A DNA stretch of 64,000 nucleotides from Streptomyces minutiscleroticus (GTDB lineage: Bacteria; Actinomycetota; Actinomycetes; Streptomycetales; Streptomycetaceae), in NCBI RefSeq assembly GCF_014650875.1, contig NZ_BMVU01000041.1:1-64000 (forward strand), in the 5' to 3' direction. How positions within the stretch are numbered: the first letter of the stretch is position 1; each line of letters begins with the position of its first letter. A program made the position numbers and the translations under genes. Under the pieces are notes generated by a model that saw only the letters and a program-made list of their open reading frames with translations, was not told the origin of the DNA and did no database searches. Below are positions 8,189-16,860 of this stretch, piece by piece.

Positions 8189-9643
8189 TCAGGGGCTGTT
8201 GCCCGGCGGGTAGACGCTGAGGTCGCCGTAGGCCGACAGAACGGCGGCCGGGTCACCGGGTTTCTGCCGCAGGGTGGCGTCCAGGAAGGCGAGCGTGGTC
8301 GCGGCGACGACGCGCGGGCTCTCGGTGCGGCCCAGGGAGCCGACCGCCGAGGGCACGGGCGGCAGGTACAGGGGGCCGTCCATGAAGGTGAGGTGTGCGG
8401 CGCCGGGGACGGTGAGCCGGTAGCTCGTCGCGGTGTTGAGCTGGAGGACCTCGGTGAGGCGGGGTATGTAGTGCGGGTCGGTGTCCGGGGTGATCGACTG
8501 GGTGAGCGCGAGCGCCGGCTGGTGGAGGGAGCGTGAGGTGGGGTCGTAGGGATAGCCGTCCAGATCGATGACGGCGTCGAACCGGCGGTCCTGGCGGGCT
8601 GCCTGCAGAGCGGAACCGCCGCCTATGGAGTGGCCGGTCACCGCGGCCCGGCCGGTGTCCAGACGCCCGGTCAGCGGGCCCGCGATCCCGCCTCGGTCCA
8701 GACGGCCCAGCTGCGTGAGGACGAAGCTGAGGTCGGCGGCGCGAACCGTCGCCCAGCCGGCCCCCAACTTCTCGTCCTTGTCCGGGTCGCCCGTGGAGGC
8801 GGTCCTGGTGCGAATCGTCCGGCCGTCGGCGAGGACGACGGCGGCGGAGTCGTACGGGTGGTCGAGGGCGGCGACCACGTAGCCGTGGCTGGCCAGTTCC
8901 TCCGCCCAGGCGGTGTTCTGGGTGCGCACTCCGCCCAGCCCGGGAGAGAACAGCACGAGGGGGAACCGTCCGCTCCCGTCGGCCACCGGAGCGTCGAAGA
9001 CGGCATGGGTGTGGGCGCGCGGGACGCCGTCGACCAGGAAGCCGGGCAGGCCGACATGGCGGGCGAGGGCGTCGGAGACGGTGCGCGCCTCGTGCTCCGT
9101 GCGTCCGAGGTACCGGGCCCGCTGCGCGCTCGCGGGGCTCTTCCGCGCGGGATACCAGAGCTGGACCACGACCGTGCGCCGGTCGTGCGGGTCGGCGGTG
9201 GCGGTCTCGGGGCGGTGCGGGTCGGTCCACTGCACCACGCGGGTGCCGACCGCGAAGCGCCCCGACGGTTCGGGGAACACGGGTACGGGAAAGGCCCAGG
9301 CGGCCACCGGACCCGTGGCGATCAGGCCGACGCAGGCCACCGAACCCGGCAGCGCCGGCCACCATCGGACCCGCCGCACCGTCCGGCCGGTACGGCGTCG
9401 CAGCAGGGGGGAGAGGGCGAACGGCAACGCGACGGCAGCGCCTGCCAGTACCGGCAGCATCTGCCAGCGGATCCCCACCGCACTCAGCGCGATCGCGGAC
9501 AGCACGAGAACCGCTCCCGCCGCGATCGTGACGCGTGGGCGGGCAGCGAAGGGAAGCCAGCGCGCCACCACCAGCGCGACGGCACCCGCCAAGGCGAGGA
9601 ACTCCAGAGGGGACATGTACAGCCCCGCGATGATCTCGGTCAC
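8189..9643 (-). CDS. Membrane-anchored lipase/esterase, PAF-acetylhydrolase-like
   Basis: From GTG 9643 (GAGGAT upstream) the product has 484 residues. About four or five hydrophobic helices span residues 5-145, followed by an exposed alpha/beta-hydrolase domain. Seen in order: VVVQLWYPA, the oxyanion segment LVLFSPGLGG, the nucleophile GHSIGGGSA, an acid in VIDLDGYPYD and the catalytic His in GAAHLTFMDGPLY. This matches the platelet-activating-factor acetylhydrolase (group VII-like) family fused to a membrane region, as found in several actinomycete hydrolases. Activity on a short-acyl or phospholipid ester is inferred. Confidence 0.88.
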   Translation of the reverse strand: MTEIIAGLYMSPLEFLALAGAVALVVARWLPFAARPRVTIAAGAVLVLSAIALSAVGIRWQMLPVLAGAAVALPFALSPLLRRRTGRTVRRVRWWPALPGSVACVGLIATGPVAAWAFPVPVFPEPSGRFAVGTRVVQWTDPHRPETATADPHDRRTVVVQLWYPARKSPASAQRARYLGRTEHEARTVSDALARHVGLPGFLVDGVPRAHTHAVFDAPVADGSGRFPLVLFSPGLGGVRTQNTAWAEELASHGYVVAALDHPYDSAAVVLADGRTIRTRTASTGDPDKDEKLGAGWATVRAADLSFVLTQLGRLDRGGIAGPLTGRLDTGRAAVTGHSIGGGSALQAARQDRRFDAVIDLDGYPYDPTSRSLHQPALALTQSITPDTDPHYIPRLTEVLQLNTATSYRLTVPGAAHLTFMDGPLYLPPVPSAVGSLGRTESPRVVAATTLAFLDATLRQKPGDPAAVLSAYGDLSVYPPGNSP

Positions 9644-10036
9644 CCGGCCATCCTCAGGGCGGGGCACACGATGCCACATCGATCCCGGGTCGCCCTCGCA
9701 TGCGACCGGAGTCGCCATCCGAGGCATGTCGCCGGTGCGACCGGAGTGGCATCCAGGCATCTCGCCCGTGCGACCGGAGTCGTAACCGAGCACGCCAGGT
9801 GAACGACGGTTTTGCGACCGTGGAAGGAAGCGGGACTCCTCCTGCGGTCGTACCTCGGCGCGGTGCCGTCAGACGGTGGACTCATGTGCTTCGCGAGCCC
9901 GCGGCCTACCGTGACAGGGCCGCGGTTCGCCGGGGAGCGCGGGGTGTGTCCTCCTTGGACCCGACCAGGCTCCGGCTGTACGCGGTGGCGGCCCCTGCCG
10001 GGGGCCGCCATGACGCTGAACCGACAGGGACGTGTG
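9644..10036. other. Divergent control region between lipase and histidine kinase genes
   Basis: This region holds the three imperfect 33-35-bp repeats listed separately (9701-9780) and the start region of the histidine kinase. No supported ORF is present; alternative in-frame kinase starts exist at 10010. Confidence 0.4.
9701..9780. repeat. Three imperfect tandem repeats of about 33-35 bp
   Basis: The core TGCGACCGGAGT occurs at 9701, 9736 and 9769. The following bases are also similar (CGCCATCC, GGCATCC, CGTAACC) and each unit includes GGCAT(G/C)TCGCC. Spacing is 35 then 33 bp, about three helical turns, so sites would fall on one face of the DNA. Lying between a divergent lipase and two-component pair, they could be binding sites for the response regulator at 11323; this is inference. 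Confidence 0.6.
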
Positions 10037-11326
10037 ATGACCGAGGCGGCCGCAGAGCCGGGCAGCGCCCACCCGGTGCGCCACCGGGACCGCGTGCGGC
10101 GGACGAGGACGGCCGTACGGCTGACGGGGTACGCCGACCCGGCCCCCGTGCGAGCGGCGCGACCGGGGAGAGCCGCCCGGCGCCGGGGCCTTCGGCTGCC
10201 GCCCGTGGTGTGGGACTCGCTGTTGCCGGCGTTGCTCCTGCTCCACATCATGACCATGCGCGCCCCGCGGGAGCTGCCGGCGGCCGTGGCCCTCACCGCC
10301 GCTCTTGCGCTGCCCCTGGTGTGGCGGCGCCGGGCCCCGCTCACGGTGTTCGGCGCCGTGGCAGCCGCGGCCTTCGTCCAGTGGCTGATGGACCTCCAAC
10401 TGCCGGCTGACGTCGCCTTGCTGGTGGCTCTCCACACGGTGGCCGCGAACTCGGGCCGGCGCGGCACGCTCGTCGCCGGTGCCGTCGTGGAGGGCGGGGC
10501 ACTGCTGGCCTGCCTGCGCTGGGCGGCGGAGGGCGCATTCCCGACCCTCTTCGTCGCGGTGACCGCGATGGTCGTCGCCGCCGCCGTCCTGGGTGTGAAC
10601 GTGCGGACCACGCGCGCCTACCTCGCGGCCGTGGAGGAACGGGCCGCCCGCCTGGAGCACCAACAGGACCAGCAGGCACGGCTGGCCGCCGCCGAGGAGA
10701 GGACACGTATCACCCGGGAGATGCACGACATCGTCGCCCACAACCTGTCCGTCATGGTCGCGCTCACCGACGCCGCCGTCCACGCGCAGCACCGGTCGCC
10801 CGACAAGGCCACCACCGCGATGCTCCAGATCTCCGAGACGGGCCGGCAGGCCCTGACCGACATGCGGCGCTCGCTGGGCATCCTGCGGACCGGCGAACCG
10901 GACGCCGAGCGCCACCCGCCGCCCGGCGTCGCACAACTGGAGACCCTCGCCGACCAGATGTGCGCCGCCGGGCTGCCGACCCGCCTCGAGGTCCAGGGCG
11001 GCCATGCGCACCTTCCCGCCACCGTGCAACTGACCGTCTACCGCCTGGTACAGGAAGCCTTGACCAACACCCTCAAGCACACGCCCACCGGCACCCACGC
11101 GAAGGTCCGGGTGCTGTGCTCGGCCGAGGCCGTCGCGGTGGACGTCACCGACAACGGCCCCTGCCCGCCACCTTCCGGCGTCACACCGTCCGGCCACGGC
11201 ATCCCCGGCATGCGCGAGCGCGCGGCCGCCTACGGGGGGACGTTGCAGGCCGGACCGCTTCCGGGAGGCGGCTGGGGAGTCCGTACCCGCCTCCTTCTCG
11301 GCAGCAGCGGAGCGGCGTCCGCATGA
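10037..11326 (+). CDS. Sensor histidine kinase, NarL/DesK type (HisKA_3)
   Basis: The 429-residue product has several hydrophobic segments between residues 60 and 190 (transmembrane sensor), a short coiled linker, and the HisKA_3 phospho-acceptor box EMHDIVAHNLSV with His about 230. The ATP-binding domain shows the N-box-like VQEALTNTLKHTP, DNG, and the G-rich GHGIPGMRERAAAYGG. Its last four bases overlap the next gene (ATGA), so it is translationally coupled to its response regulator. ATG 10037 was chosen because AGGGAC precedes it; ATG 10010 is an alternative. The signal is unknown. Confidence 0.93.
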   Translation: MTEAAAEPGSAHPVRHRDRVRRTRTAVRLTGYADPAPVRAARPGRAARRRGLRLPPVVWDSLLPALLLLHIMTMRAPRELPAAVALTAALALPLVWRRRAPLTVFGAVAAAAFVQWLMDLQLPADVALLVALHTVAANSGRRGTLVAGAVVEGGALLACLRWAAEGAFPTLFVAVTAMVVAAAVLGVNVRTTRAYLAAVEERAARLEHQQDQQARLAAAEERTRITREMHDIVAHNLSVMVALTDAAVHAQHRSPDKATTAMLQISETGRQALTDMRRSLGILRTGEPDAERHPPPGVAQLETLADQMCAAGLPTRLEVQGGHAHLPATVQLTVYRLVQEALTNTLKHTPTGTHAKVRVLCSAEAVAVDVTDNGPCPPPSGVTPSGHGIPGMRERAAAYGGTLQAGPLPGGGWGVRTRLLLGSSGAASA

Positions 11327-11985
11327 CGGTCCGCATCCTGATCGCCGACGACGAAGCGCTGCTCCGGATGGCCTTCGGCACGGTCCTGGAGGCCCAGCCC
11401 GACATGGCACCGGTCGGCGAAGCCGCGGACGGCGTCCAGGCCGTGCGCCTCGCCCGGGAGCTGCGCCCCGATGTCGTCCTCATGGACGTCCGGATGCCCG
11501 GGACCGACGGGATCGAGGCGACCCGGCAGGTCATCCGGGTCTCCCCGCGGAGCAGAGTGCTGATCCTCACCACCTTCGACCTCGATGAATACGCCTTCGC
11601 CGGACTCAGGGCCGGAGCGTCGGGCTTCCTGCTGAAGAACACCAGGCCCGAGGAGCTGCTCACCGCGATACGCGGTGTGGCCGCGGGCGACGCCGTGGTC
11701 TCCCCGCGGATCACCCGCCGCCTGCTGGAGCACCTCCGCCCGCACATCCCCGACGGCAGCAGCACCGAACGCGACGAACGGCTGGGCAGGCTCAGCGCCC
11801 GTGAGCGCGAGGTGCTCGTCCAGGTGGGCCGCGGCCGGTCCAACACCGAGATCGCGGCCACTCTGCACCTCGCGGAAGCGACGGTGAAGTCCCATCTGGG
11901 GCGGATCCTGCACAAGCTCGAACTCCGCGACCGGATCCAGGCCGTGATCTTCGCCTACGAAAGCCGCCTCATCCGCCCGGCATGA
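11323..11985 (+). CDS. Response regulator, NarL/FixJ (LuxR-type HTH)
   Basis: The 220-residue product has a receiver domain with acidic pair D9/D10, phospho-acceptor D55 in VLMDVRMPG, Thr near 84 and Lys105. A linker leads to a C-terminal LuxR HTH (LSAREREVLVQVGRGRSNTEIA, then EATVKSHLGRILHKLEL). It is the cognate partner of the kinase it overlaps. Target genes may include the divergent lipase, given the repeats between them. Confidence 0.95.
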   Translation: MTVRILIADDEALLRMAFGTVLEAQPDMAPVGEAADGVQAVRLARELRPDVVLMDVRMPGTDGIEATRQVIRVSPRSRVLILTTFDLDEYAFAGLRAGASGFLLKNTRPEELLTAIRGVAAGDAVVSPRITRRLLEHLRPHIPDGSSTERDERLGRLSAREREVLVQVGRGRSNTEIAATLHLAEATVKSHLGRILHKLELRDRIQAVIFAYESRLIRPA

Positions 11986-12292
11986 CGCCGTCGCCCGGAG
12001 CCGCCCGTCCTCCCGGTCACCGCGATCGACGATCCGGCACTGCCGGAGGTGCCGGCCGACCCGCCGCCTCGCCCGAGGACATCGAGGACCTGGACGGCTG
12101 GACCCTGCACCGGCTCCGCCACAGTGTCTCCGTCACGGAGCCAGCGGGCGATCGGCGCAGCGGTGACGAAGCCGTCGCCAGGGCTTCGAGATCGTCCCGT
12201 GGCTCCTTCCGGGTTCGTCCCGGCGATCGCCCTGCATCGTTCGAGATCGACTACCTCGCTGTCGAACGCGAGAAAATCTATGTCGGCCGCAG

Positions 12293-12321
12293 TAGACATT
12301 CGACGGCGGCATGGGTATGCT
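12293..12321 (+). promoter_or_regulatory. Strong housekeeping-type promoter
   Basis: TAGACA (12293-12298), a 17-base spacer and TATGCT (12316-12321) form a near-consensus vegetative promoter, the best in the window. Transcription would start near 12328, some 470 bases ahead of the next gene, giving a very long 5' leader. Confidence 0.65.
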
Positions 12322-12565
12322 TTCCCTCGTAGCCGCAAGGAGACAACAGGGCCCGGCAGAGACGAACTGCCGGGCGGCAGTACCCGCAGATGCAGTACGC
12401 AGTACGGTGCGGCGGTGGAGTTCCGAAGCCAGAGCGGTTGCAGGACGGCGACGGAGCTGACGGCCGGACCGGGTGGCCCGCAGTGATCAGGGGCCGCCAT
12501 GAGCAGGACAGCAGTACCGTTCGATAAGTAATCGATCACGAGGGAAGAACGGAGGAGCTCGCGCC

Positions 12566-12622
12566 ATCAGGATCGCCCGGGCAGAAGGTGTGGGCCCGGG
12601 TACCGCAGGACATCGCAAGTGA
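12566..12622 (+). CDS. Candidate 18-residue leader peptide with AUC start
   Basis: An excellent ribosome site GGAGGAG sits 8 bases before the codon ATC at 12566, which opens an 18-codon frame (IRIARAEGVGPGTAGHRK) ending in TGA at 12620. There is no ATG or GTG in that position. AUU/AUC starts are rare but known (the infC gene). Either this is a leader peptide with an inefficient start, or an ATG was lost by mutation. Too short for composition tests. Confidence 0.3.
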   Translation: MRIARAEGVGPGTAGHRK

Positions 12623-12739
12623 GGTGGTCTCCGGTCAAGCAACCGCGATCCCCGCGCCCCCGACAGCAGTCAGGTCGGGCCCGCGGACACAACGAGCCGG
12701 CGCAGTACCAAGGCCGGCGGATGGTCTAGCAGTTCCTTC

Positions 12740-12771
12740 GGGGCCCTGGTGCCGTACGGCACCAGGGCCCC
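12740..12771 (+). terminator. Perfect 32-bp palindrome, attenuator-like hairpin
   Basis: The sequence from 12740 to 12771 equals its own reverse complement (arms begin GGGGCCCTGGTGCC, centre GTAC). As RNA it would form a 14-bp stem with a four-base loop. No U-run follows, and the ribosome site GGAAGAGG of the next gene starts 12 bases later. It may act as an attenuator, an mRNA-stability element or a dimeric protein site. Confidence 0.55.
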
Positions 12772-12796
12772 TCCACACGTTCCGGAAGAGGTGTAA

Positions 12797-13144
12797 ATGA
12801 CAGCGGACGATTCCTATGACCGCCTTGATGACGATGATTACCCCGCCTACACCATGGGCCGGGCCGCCGACATACTCGGCACCACCCCCGGCTTCCTCCG
12901 TGCCCTCGGCGAAGCCCGCCTCATCACCCCGTTGCGTTCCAAGGGCGGCCACCGCCGCTACTCCCGCTACCAGCTGCGCATCGCCGCCCGCGCCCGCGAA
13001 CTCGTCGACCAGGGCACGCCCATAGAGGCCGCCTGCCGCATCATCATCCTCGAAGACCAACTCGAAGAAGCCCAGCGCCTCAACGCCGAGTACCGCCGCG
13101 CCGCCGAATCGGCGAACCCGACGGCCCCGGACCGGGACGGCTGA
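12797..13144 (+). CDS. Small MerR-like (helix-turn-helix) regulator
   Basis: The 115-residue product begins with an acidic tail (DDSYDRLDDDDYPAY). A MerR-type HTH follows with MGRAADILGTTPGFLRALGEARLI, then the wing RSKGGHRRYSRYQLR, and the dimerisation helix IILEDQLEEAQRLNAEYRRA. It has no ligand domain, like short BldC/MerR-type regulators of actinomycetes. A clear GGAAGAGG ribosome site lies 6 bases before the ATG. Its expression is probably governed through the long leader. Confidence 0.85.
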   Translation: MTADDSYDRLDDDDYPAYTMGRAADILGTTPGFLRALGEARLITPLRSKGGHRRYSRYQLRIAARARELVDQGTPIEAACRIIILEDQLEEAQRLNAEYRRAAESANPTAPDRDG

Positions 13145-13801
13145 GACCCGCACCCTCCCCAAGGGTCGGCGGGCACGCGGTTCTCCACATGTTCCATCGC
13201 CTGTCCTGGACAGTGTTCCGAGTCGGCCGATGCCCTCCGTCACGTCGGGTGGTCCGGCGAGGCCGTCGGCCGCACGGCCGTCGGGAGTCCGGCTGTCCCC
13301 TGAGGCGCACCTCGCCACCGTCCCACCATCTCTTCTGCGACCGGGACGGTCGCGAGGCGCAGCCGCTCACCCTCGTGTCGGCGGGAGGGCTCCCACAGGG
13401 GTCGGCCGTGCGGGGTGGACTTCGAGTCACCCCTGCCCATGCCGAGGCCGCAAAGGGAGCACGGTCGACGCGAGTACCGCGACACCGTCCTCCGCCCTGG
13501 TCACCACTCCTCGCCCATCTGCAAGAGCGCGGCGCCCACGGGTCGGTACCGGACCCGCTTCGACCGTCTCCGCCCCCGGCCCTTGGCCGATGCCCTCGCA
13601 CGCCGCGGCAGCGCCCGGAGCCACGGAAATGTCACGGGTTCATTCCGGCTCCTGTCCGTGAGCAGCCCGGATACAACCCTTGCGGCCCGATGCGAGTCAG
13701 AGATGTCGCGATGAGGCGAGGGCCTTCGTACAGCCGGGCCACAGAAATGGCATACGATGCGCACGACTCTCATAAAGATCAAATAAGAGGATGTACACGT
13801 C
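13145..13801. other. 657-bp gene-free stretch
   Basis: Frames on both strands are open but Arg/Pro-rich and lack domains. Near its right end the sequence becomes unusually AT-rich (CATAAAGATCAAATAAGAGG, about 13770-13790), which is the likely promoter/ribosome-site zone of the lipoprotein gene at 13802. Confidence 0.4.
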
Positions 13802-14689
13802 ATGGCCTTCCGTGCCCCCTACCGTTCCCTTCGCGGCATATCCGCCGTTGCCGCCCTGCTCGCGATCGGCGCGGTGGGATGCTCGGACGTCTCCGACGCC
13901 GTCGACAGCGCCAAGGACGGCGCGAAGAAGGCGGCGCGCCAGCGCTCGGTGTTCTCGCTGGACGTCGGCGACTGCTACAACCCGAACGGCAAGGCCGAGG
14001 GGACGGCGTACGCCGTCGAGATCGTGCCCTGCGACGAGGCGCACGAGGGCCAGGTCGTCGGCGAGTTCTCGATCGACGAGGGCAAGGAGTTCCCCGGTGA
14101 CGACGGGGTCACGACGATCGCGGACAACCGCTGCCCGGTCGAGGCGCAGAAGTACTTCCCGGACACCTGGGCGCTGCCCAAGGGCGTCGACCTCTTCTAC
14201 TACACCCCGACCAAGGAGAGCTGGGCGACGGGTGACCGCGCGGTGAGCTGCACCTACACCGCGGAGAAGGGGACGTTCAGCGGCTCGCTGAACACCGCGA
14301 AGTCCCTTGAGCCCGAGCAGACCACGTACCTCAAGGGGTCGAACGCGGTCTACGAGGCCCTGTGGGCGAACCAGCCCGAGAAGGACACCGTCGAGGACGA
14401 CCTGGCCGGCTACAAGGCGCAGGCCAAGGCCGTCGCGGCCGCCCTCGACACACACGTCGAGGGCCTGAACGGCATCAAGGGCGCCGAGGTCGGCAAGCTC
14501 CGCGCGACGCTGACGAAGGCGGCCGGGAACTGGAAGAAGGCCGCGAACGCCGCCGACGCCGACGCCTTCTACCTCGCCTACGACCCGGCGTTCACCGACA
14601 TCGACCCGAACAAGTCGGTCGCCGCCCGCAAGGAACTGGGCCTGGCCACCACCGTCCCGGCCGACGAGGTCGAGGTCTGGGCGGGCTGA
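13802..14689 (+). CDS. Septum-formation-domain lipoprotein
   Basis: The 295-residue product has a lipoprotein signal (AALLAIGAVGC, lipidated Cys about residue 27). It continues with a Ser/Lys-rich spacer and the motif FSLDVGDCYN, then EIVPCDEAHEGQV(V)GEFS, typical of the actinobacterial septum-formation (DUF) family with conserved Cys pairs. Later Cys residues (NRCPVEAQ, AVSCTYT) likely form disulfides outside the cell. The C-terminal third is helical (GYKAQAKAVAAALDTHVEG). Role in cell-envelope or division is inferred from the family name only. A strong terminator follows at 14704. Confidence 0.8.
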   Translation: MAFRAPYRSLRGISAVAALLAIGAVGCSDVSDAVDSAKDGAKKAARQRSVFSLDVGDCYNPNGKAEGTAYAVEIVPCDEAHEGQVVGEFSIDEGKEFPGDDGVTTIADNRCPVEAQKYFPDTWALPKGVDLFYYTPTKESWATGDRAVSCTYTAEKGTFSGSLNTAKSLEPEQTTYLKGSNAVYEALWANQPEKDTVEDDLAGYKAQAKAVAAALDTHVEGLNGIKGAEVGKLRATLTKAAGNWKKAANAADADAFYLAYDPAFTDIDPNKSVAARKELGLATTVPADEVEVWAG

Positions 14690-14703
14690 CGCTCCGCCGG
14701 ATC

Positions 14704-14738
14704 AGCGGGGCCGGGTCCGTCGAGGACCCGGCCCCGCT
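14704..14738 (+). terminator. Intrinsic terminator after the lipoprotein gene
   Basis: AGCGGGGCCGGGTCC (14704-14718) pairs perfectly with GGACCCGGCCCCGCT (14724-14738) over a 5-base loop, followed by TTCT. It starts 15 bases after the stop codon. Confidence 0.85.
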
Positions 14739-15349
14739 TTCTGGTCCTCCGGGCCCGTAACACGGTTCGGGCATGAGGTGGGGCGAGGCATTCGGGGGGT
14801 CTCGCCTTTTCCCGGCGAAGGTGCGGGGCGTCCACGAGCTGCCCACCCGCCGGCGACGAACTCCGGCCGGGACGTCGTCCCGGAGGGGGCGGCCACATGC
14901 GGCTGCCCGTTCTCTCCCGCCCGCACCCGCGACGATGAGGAAGCGTCCGTGGGCGTCGCAGGGGTGATGACCGATGCGCCGCCGGACAGTGAGGCACGAC
15001 GACGCTCGCGGGCCTGGGGTCGCACGGCGGACGTGCTGCCGCCTTCCCCGTACGACCGTCCGTGCCGCGATCACACGGTTCGTGAACTCCGCGTAAAAAC
15101 ACGCAAGTTGACTGCCCCATCGAAGGCGGATATACCTTCGGGTGCCGCCATCCGCGGAGCGGGCCGGCGTTCGAGCGACAGGGCCGAGGGCCTGTGTCAG
15201 TGAGCATCCGCTCATCCTGCAGTCGTCCGGTCATTCATTTGTCTGGTAGCCGTTGGACGTCAGGACGTGGGCCGTGATGCCCCGGACGGATGCCGCCTTG
15301 ACACTCTTGCAGGCCTGTGCTTGCAGTTCCATTGGAGGAACACCGCACC
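14739..15349. other. 611-bp intergenic region upstream of a second lipoprotein gene
   Basis: No supported ORF. The last part (15100-15300) holds several AT-rich patches such as GTAAAAACACGCAAGTTGAC near 15091 that could be promoters for the gene at 15350, but no pair is convincing enough to list. Confidence 0.4.
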
Positions 15350-16366
15350 ATGCTCCGACTCCCTTCCCGCTCTGGAGCCTCACGCCGCGTGAGCCTGCTT
15401 GTCTTCGCCACGGCCGCGGCTGTCGCTCTGACCGCGTGCGGGTCCGGCAACACCAACCGCCAGGGGTCCGGTCGGTCCGTCGCAGGCGACTCCGGTGCTC
15501 GCTCCGGCAAGCAGGAGGTTCTGACGGAGGCGGCCGCCGGCCGCATCCTGGACGACTACGAGAAGGCCAACAACAAGGCCAACGCCACGCGGGACGTGAA
15601 GCTCCTGGGGTCGGTCGAGGCGGGACAGCTGAACGTGCAGAGCCGCGCCGAGTACGAGCAGTACGAGACCTGGTCCGAGGAGGAGAAGAAGGAGTACGGC
15701 GAGGAGTTCTCCTACGTGGACCGTCACTTCTATCTGCCCGATCCGAAGAGGGCGTCGTGGTTCGCGGTCGAGGCGAAGTACGAAGGGGACGACTCGACGG
15801 AGACACTGATGGTCTTCGACCGGGTGAACGGCAAGTACAAGATGATGGCGGCGGTGGACTTCGAAGGGGACATACCGCAGGCGGTCGTCGACAAGAACGG
15901 GCACGTCGAGGCCGTCGCCGGTTCCGAACGCGTGGGAACCCTCGCCCCGAACGAACTCGCCCCGGCCCTCAACGACTTCCTGGAGACGGGCGGCAAGGGC
16001 GCCGGCAAGGACCTGGCCACCACCGACGTCACCAAGAACTACCTCACCTTCCACCGTGAGCGCGAGGCCGACGGAACGACCACCACGTACCGCACCGGCG
16101 AGCCCGCGGGCTGGTGGAAGGCGTACTCCCTGCGCCTGGCCGACGGCGGGGTCCTCACCCTCTTCCAGAACTCCTACGTCACCGAGTACCGGATGACGGC
16201 GGAGTCGGAGACCGTCTTCCACCCCGACGGTGCGAGGGCGGTGTACGACGACACGGCGCGCGCTCTCGTCGTCGACGAGTACCAGAACCAGGTGCTGGCG
16301 ACCCTGACTCCGTCGGACAAGCCGAAGATCCTCGCCACCTACGACGTGCTCGTCGACTCGCGGTGA
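15350..16366 (+). CDS. Exported lipoprotein of unknown function
   Basis: The ATG at 15350 follows GGAGGAACACC. The 338-residue product has a basic start, hydrophobic core LLVFATAAAVALTA and a lipobox ending at Cys about 31 (LTACGSGN). The mature part contains ILDDYEKANNKAN and repeated Tyr/Glu-rich strands (YEQYETWSEEEKKEY). A late domain includes EPAGWWKAYSLRLADGG and VLTLFQNSYVTEYRM. This is a recurrent Streptomyces lipoprotein type without known function. It has no operon partner. Confidence 0.8.
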   Translation: MLRLPSRSGASRRVSLLVFATAAAVALTACGSGNTNRQGSGRSVAGDSGARSGKQEVLTEAAAGRILDDYEKANNKANATRDVKLLGSVEAGQLNVQSRAEYEQYETWSEEEKKEYGEEFSYVDRHFYLPDPKRASWFAVEAKYEGDDSTETLMVFDRVNGKYKMMAAVDFEGDIPQAVVDKNGHVEAVAGSERVGTLAPNELAPALNDFLETGGKGAGKDLATTDVTKNYLTFHREREADGTTTTYRTGEPAGWWKAYSLRLADGGVLTLFQNSYVTEYRMTAESETVFHPDGARAVYDDTARALVVDEYQNQVLATLTPSDKPKILATYDVLVDSR

Positions 16367-16860
16367 GGACATCCCCGTCCCCTGCGCGGCTGGAGCGTGC
16401 CGGCCGGTGCTGACAGCCCTCCGCGACGCACTCGTCACCGAGGTCGACGGCGCACCCGCCACGGCGTACGACGGCATTCACGGCAGCACCGCCGCGGTCA
16501 TGGCCGCCGTCGGCGCCGTACTGCCGCTGTCCTGACGACGGCCACCATCCCCGCAAGGGACACCGCGCCGACGGGAGTGCTCCGATGCTCCGGCGGCAAG
16601 CACCTCGATGACTTCGGAGACCCGGGAACACCCTCCGTCCGGGAATCCGGGCACTTCCCGCACCCGTGCACAGGCGACATCACAGCCCGTGAACGGAGTC
16701 ACCGGCAGCCGCCGCCGAGGCGGCCGGGCCCCGTGGCCGGCCGCGCGGCAGCAGCGGGTCGGATCCCGGCGCGGCCGCGCCATGGCGTAGGCCCGGTCGC
16801 CGAGGGGACACCGTCGCCCGTTCGGCGCGGCCGCCGGCTCCGCCGGCGCAATACGGCCGG
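16367..16860. other. Gene-free stretch with a possible short coding remnant
   Basis: A short in-frame stretch (about 16408-16536) reads LTALRDALVTEVDG then YDGIHGSTAAVMAAVGAVL and ends in TGA. It looks like the C-terminus of a real protein, but I cannot name the family and no start or ribosome site accompanies it. The rest shows nothing recognisable. Confidence 0.35.

Larger units (their letters stand above)
12322..12796 (+). promoter_or_regulatory. Long structured 5' leader of the MerR-like gene (candidate cis-regulatory RNA)
   Basis: From the predicted start site to the ATG at 12797 there are about 470 transcribed bases without a long ORF. Seen inside: a 9-bp hairpin GCCCGGCAG/CTGCCGGGC (12351-12375, 7-base loop), three GCAGTAC copies (12378, 12392, 12399), a strong ribosome site GGAGGAG (12551-12557) leading to a short frame, and a perfect 32-bp palindrome (12740-12771) just before the gene's ribosome site. 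This layout suggests transcription attenuation or translation control. It does not match a riboswitch class I can name. Confidence 0.45.

Noticed and set aside
12740..12771. The perfect palindrome read as an ordinary terminator of the response-regulator transcript
   Set aside because: It lies about 750 bases after that gene, beyond a new promoter, and just before the next ribosome site, so an attenuator or protein-site role fits better.
12322..12796. T-box or known riboswitch in the long leader
   Set aside because: No T-box AGGGTGGNACCGCG sequence, SAM, cobalamin or other class-specific core could be found by eye.
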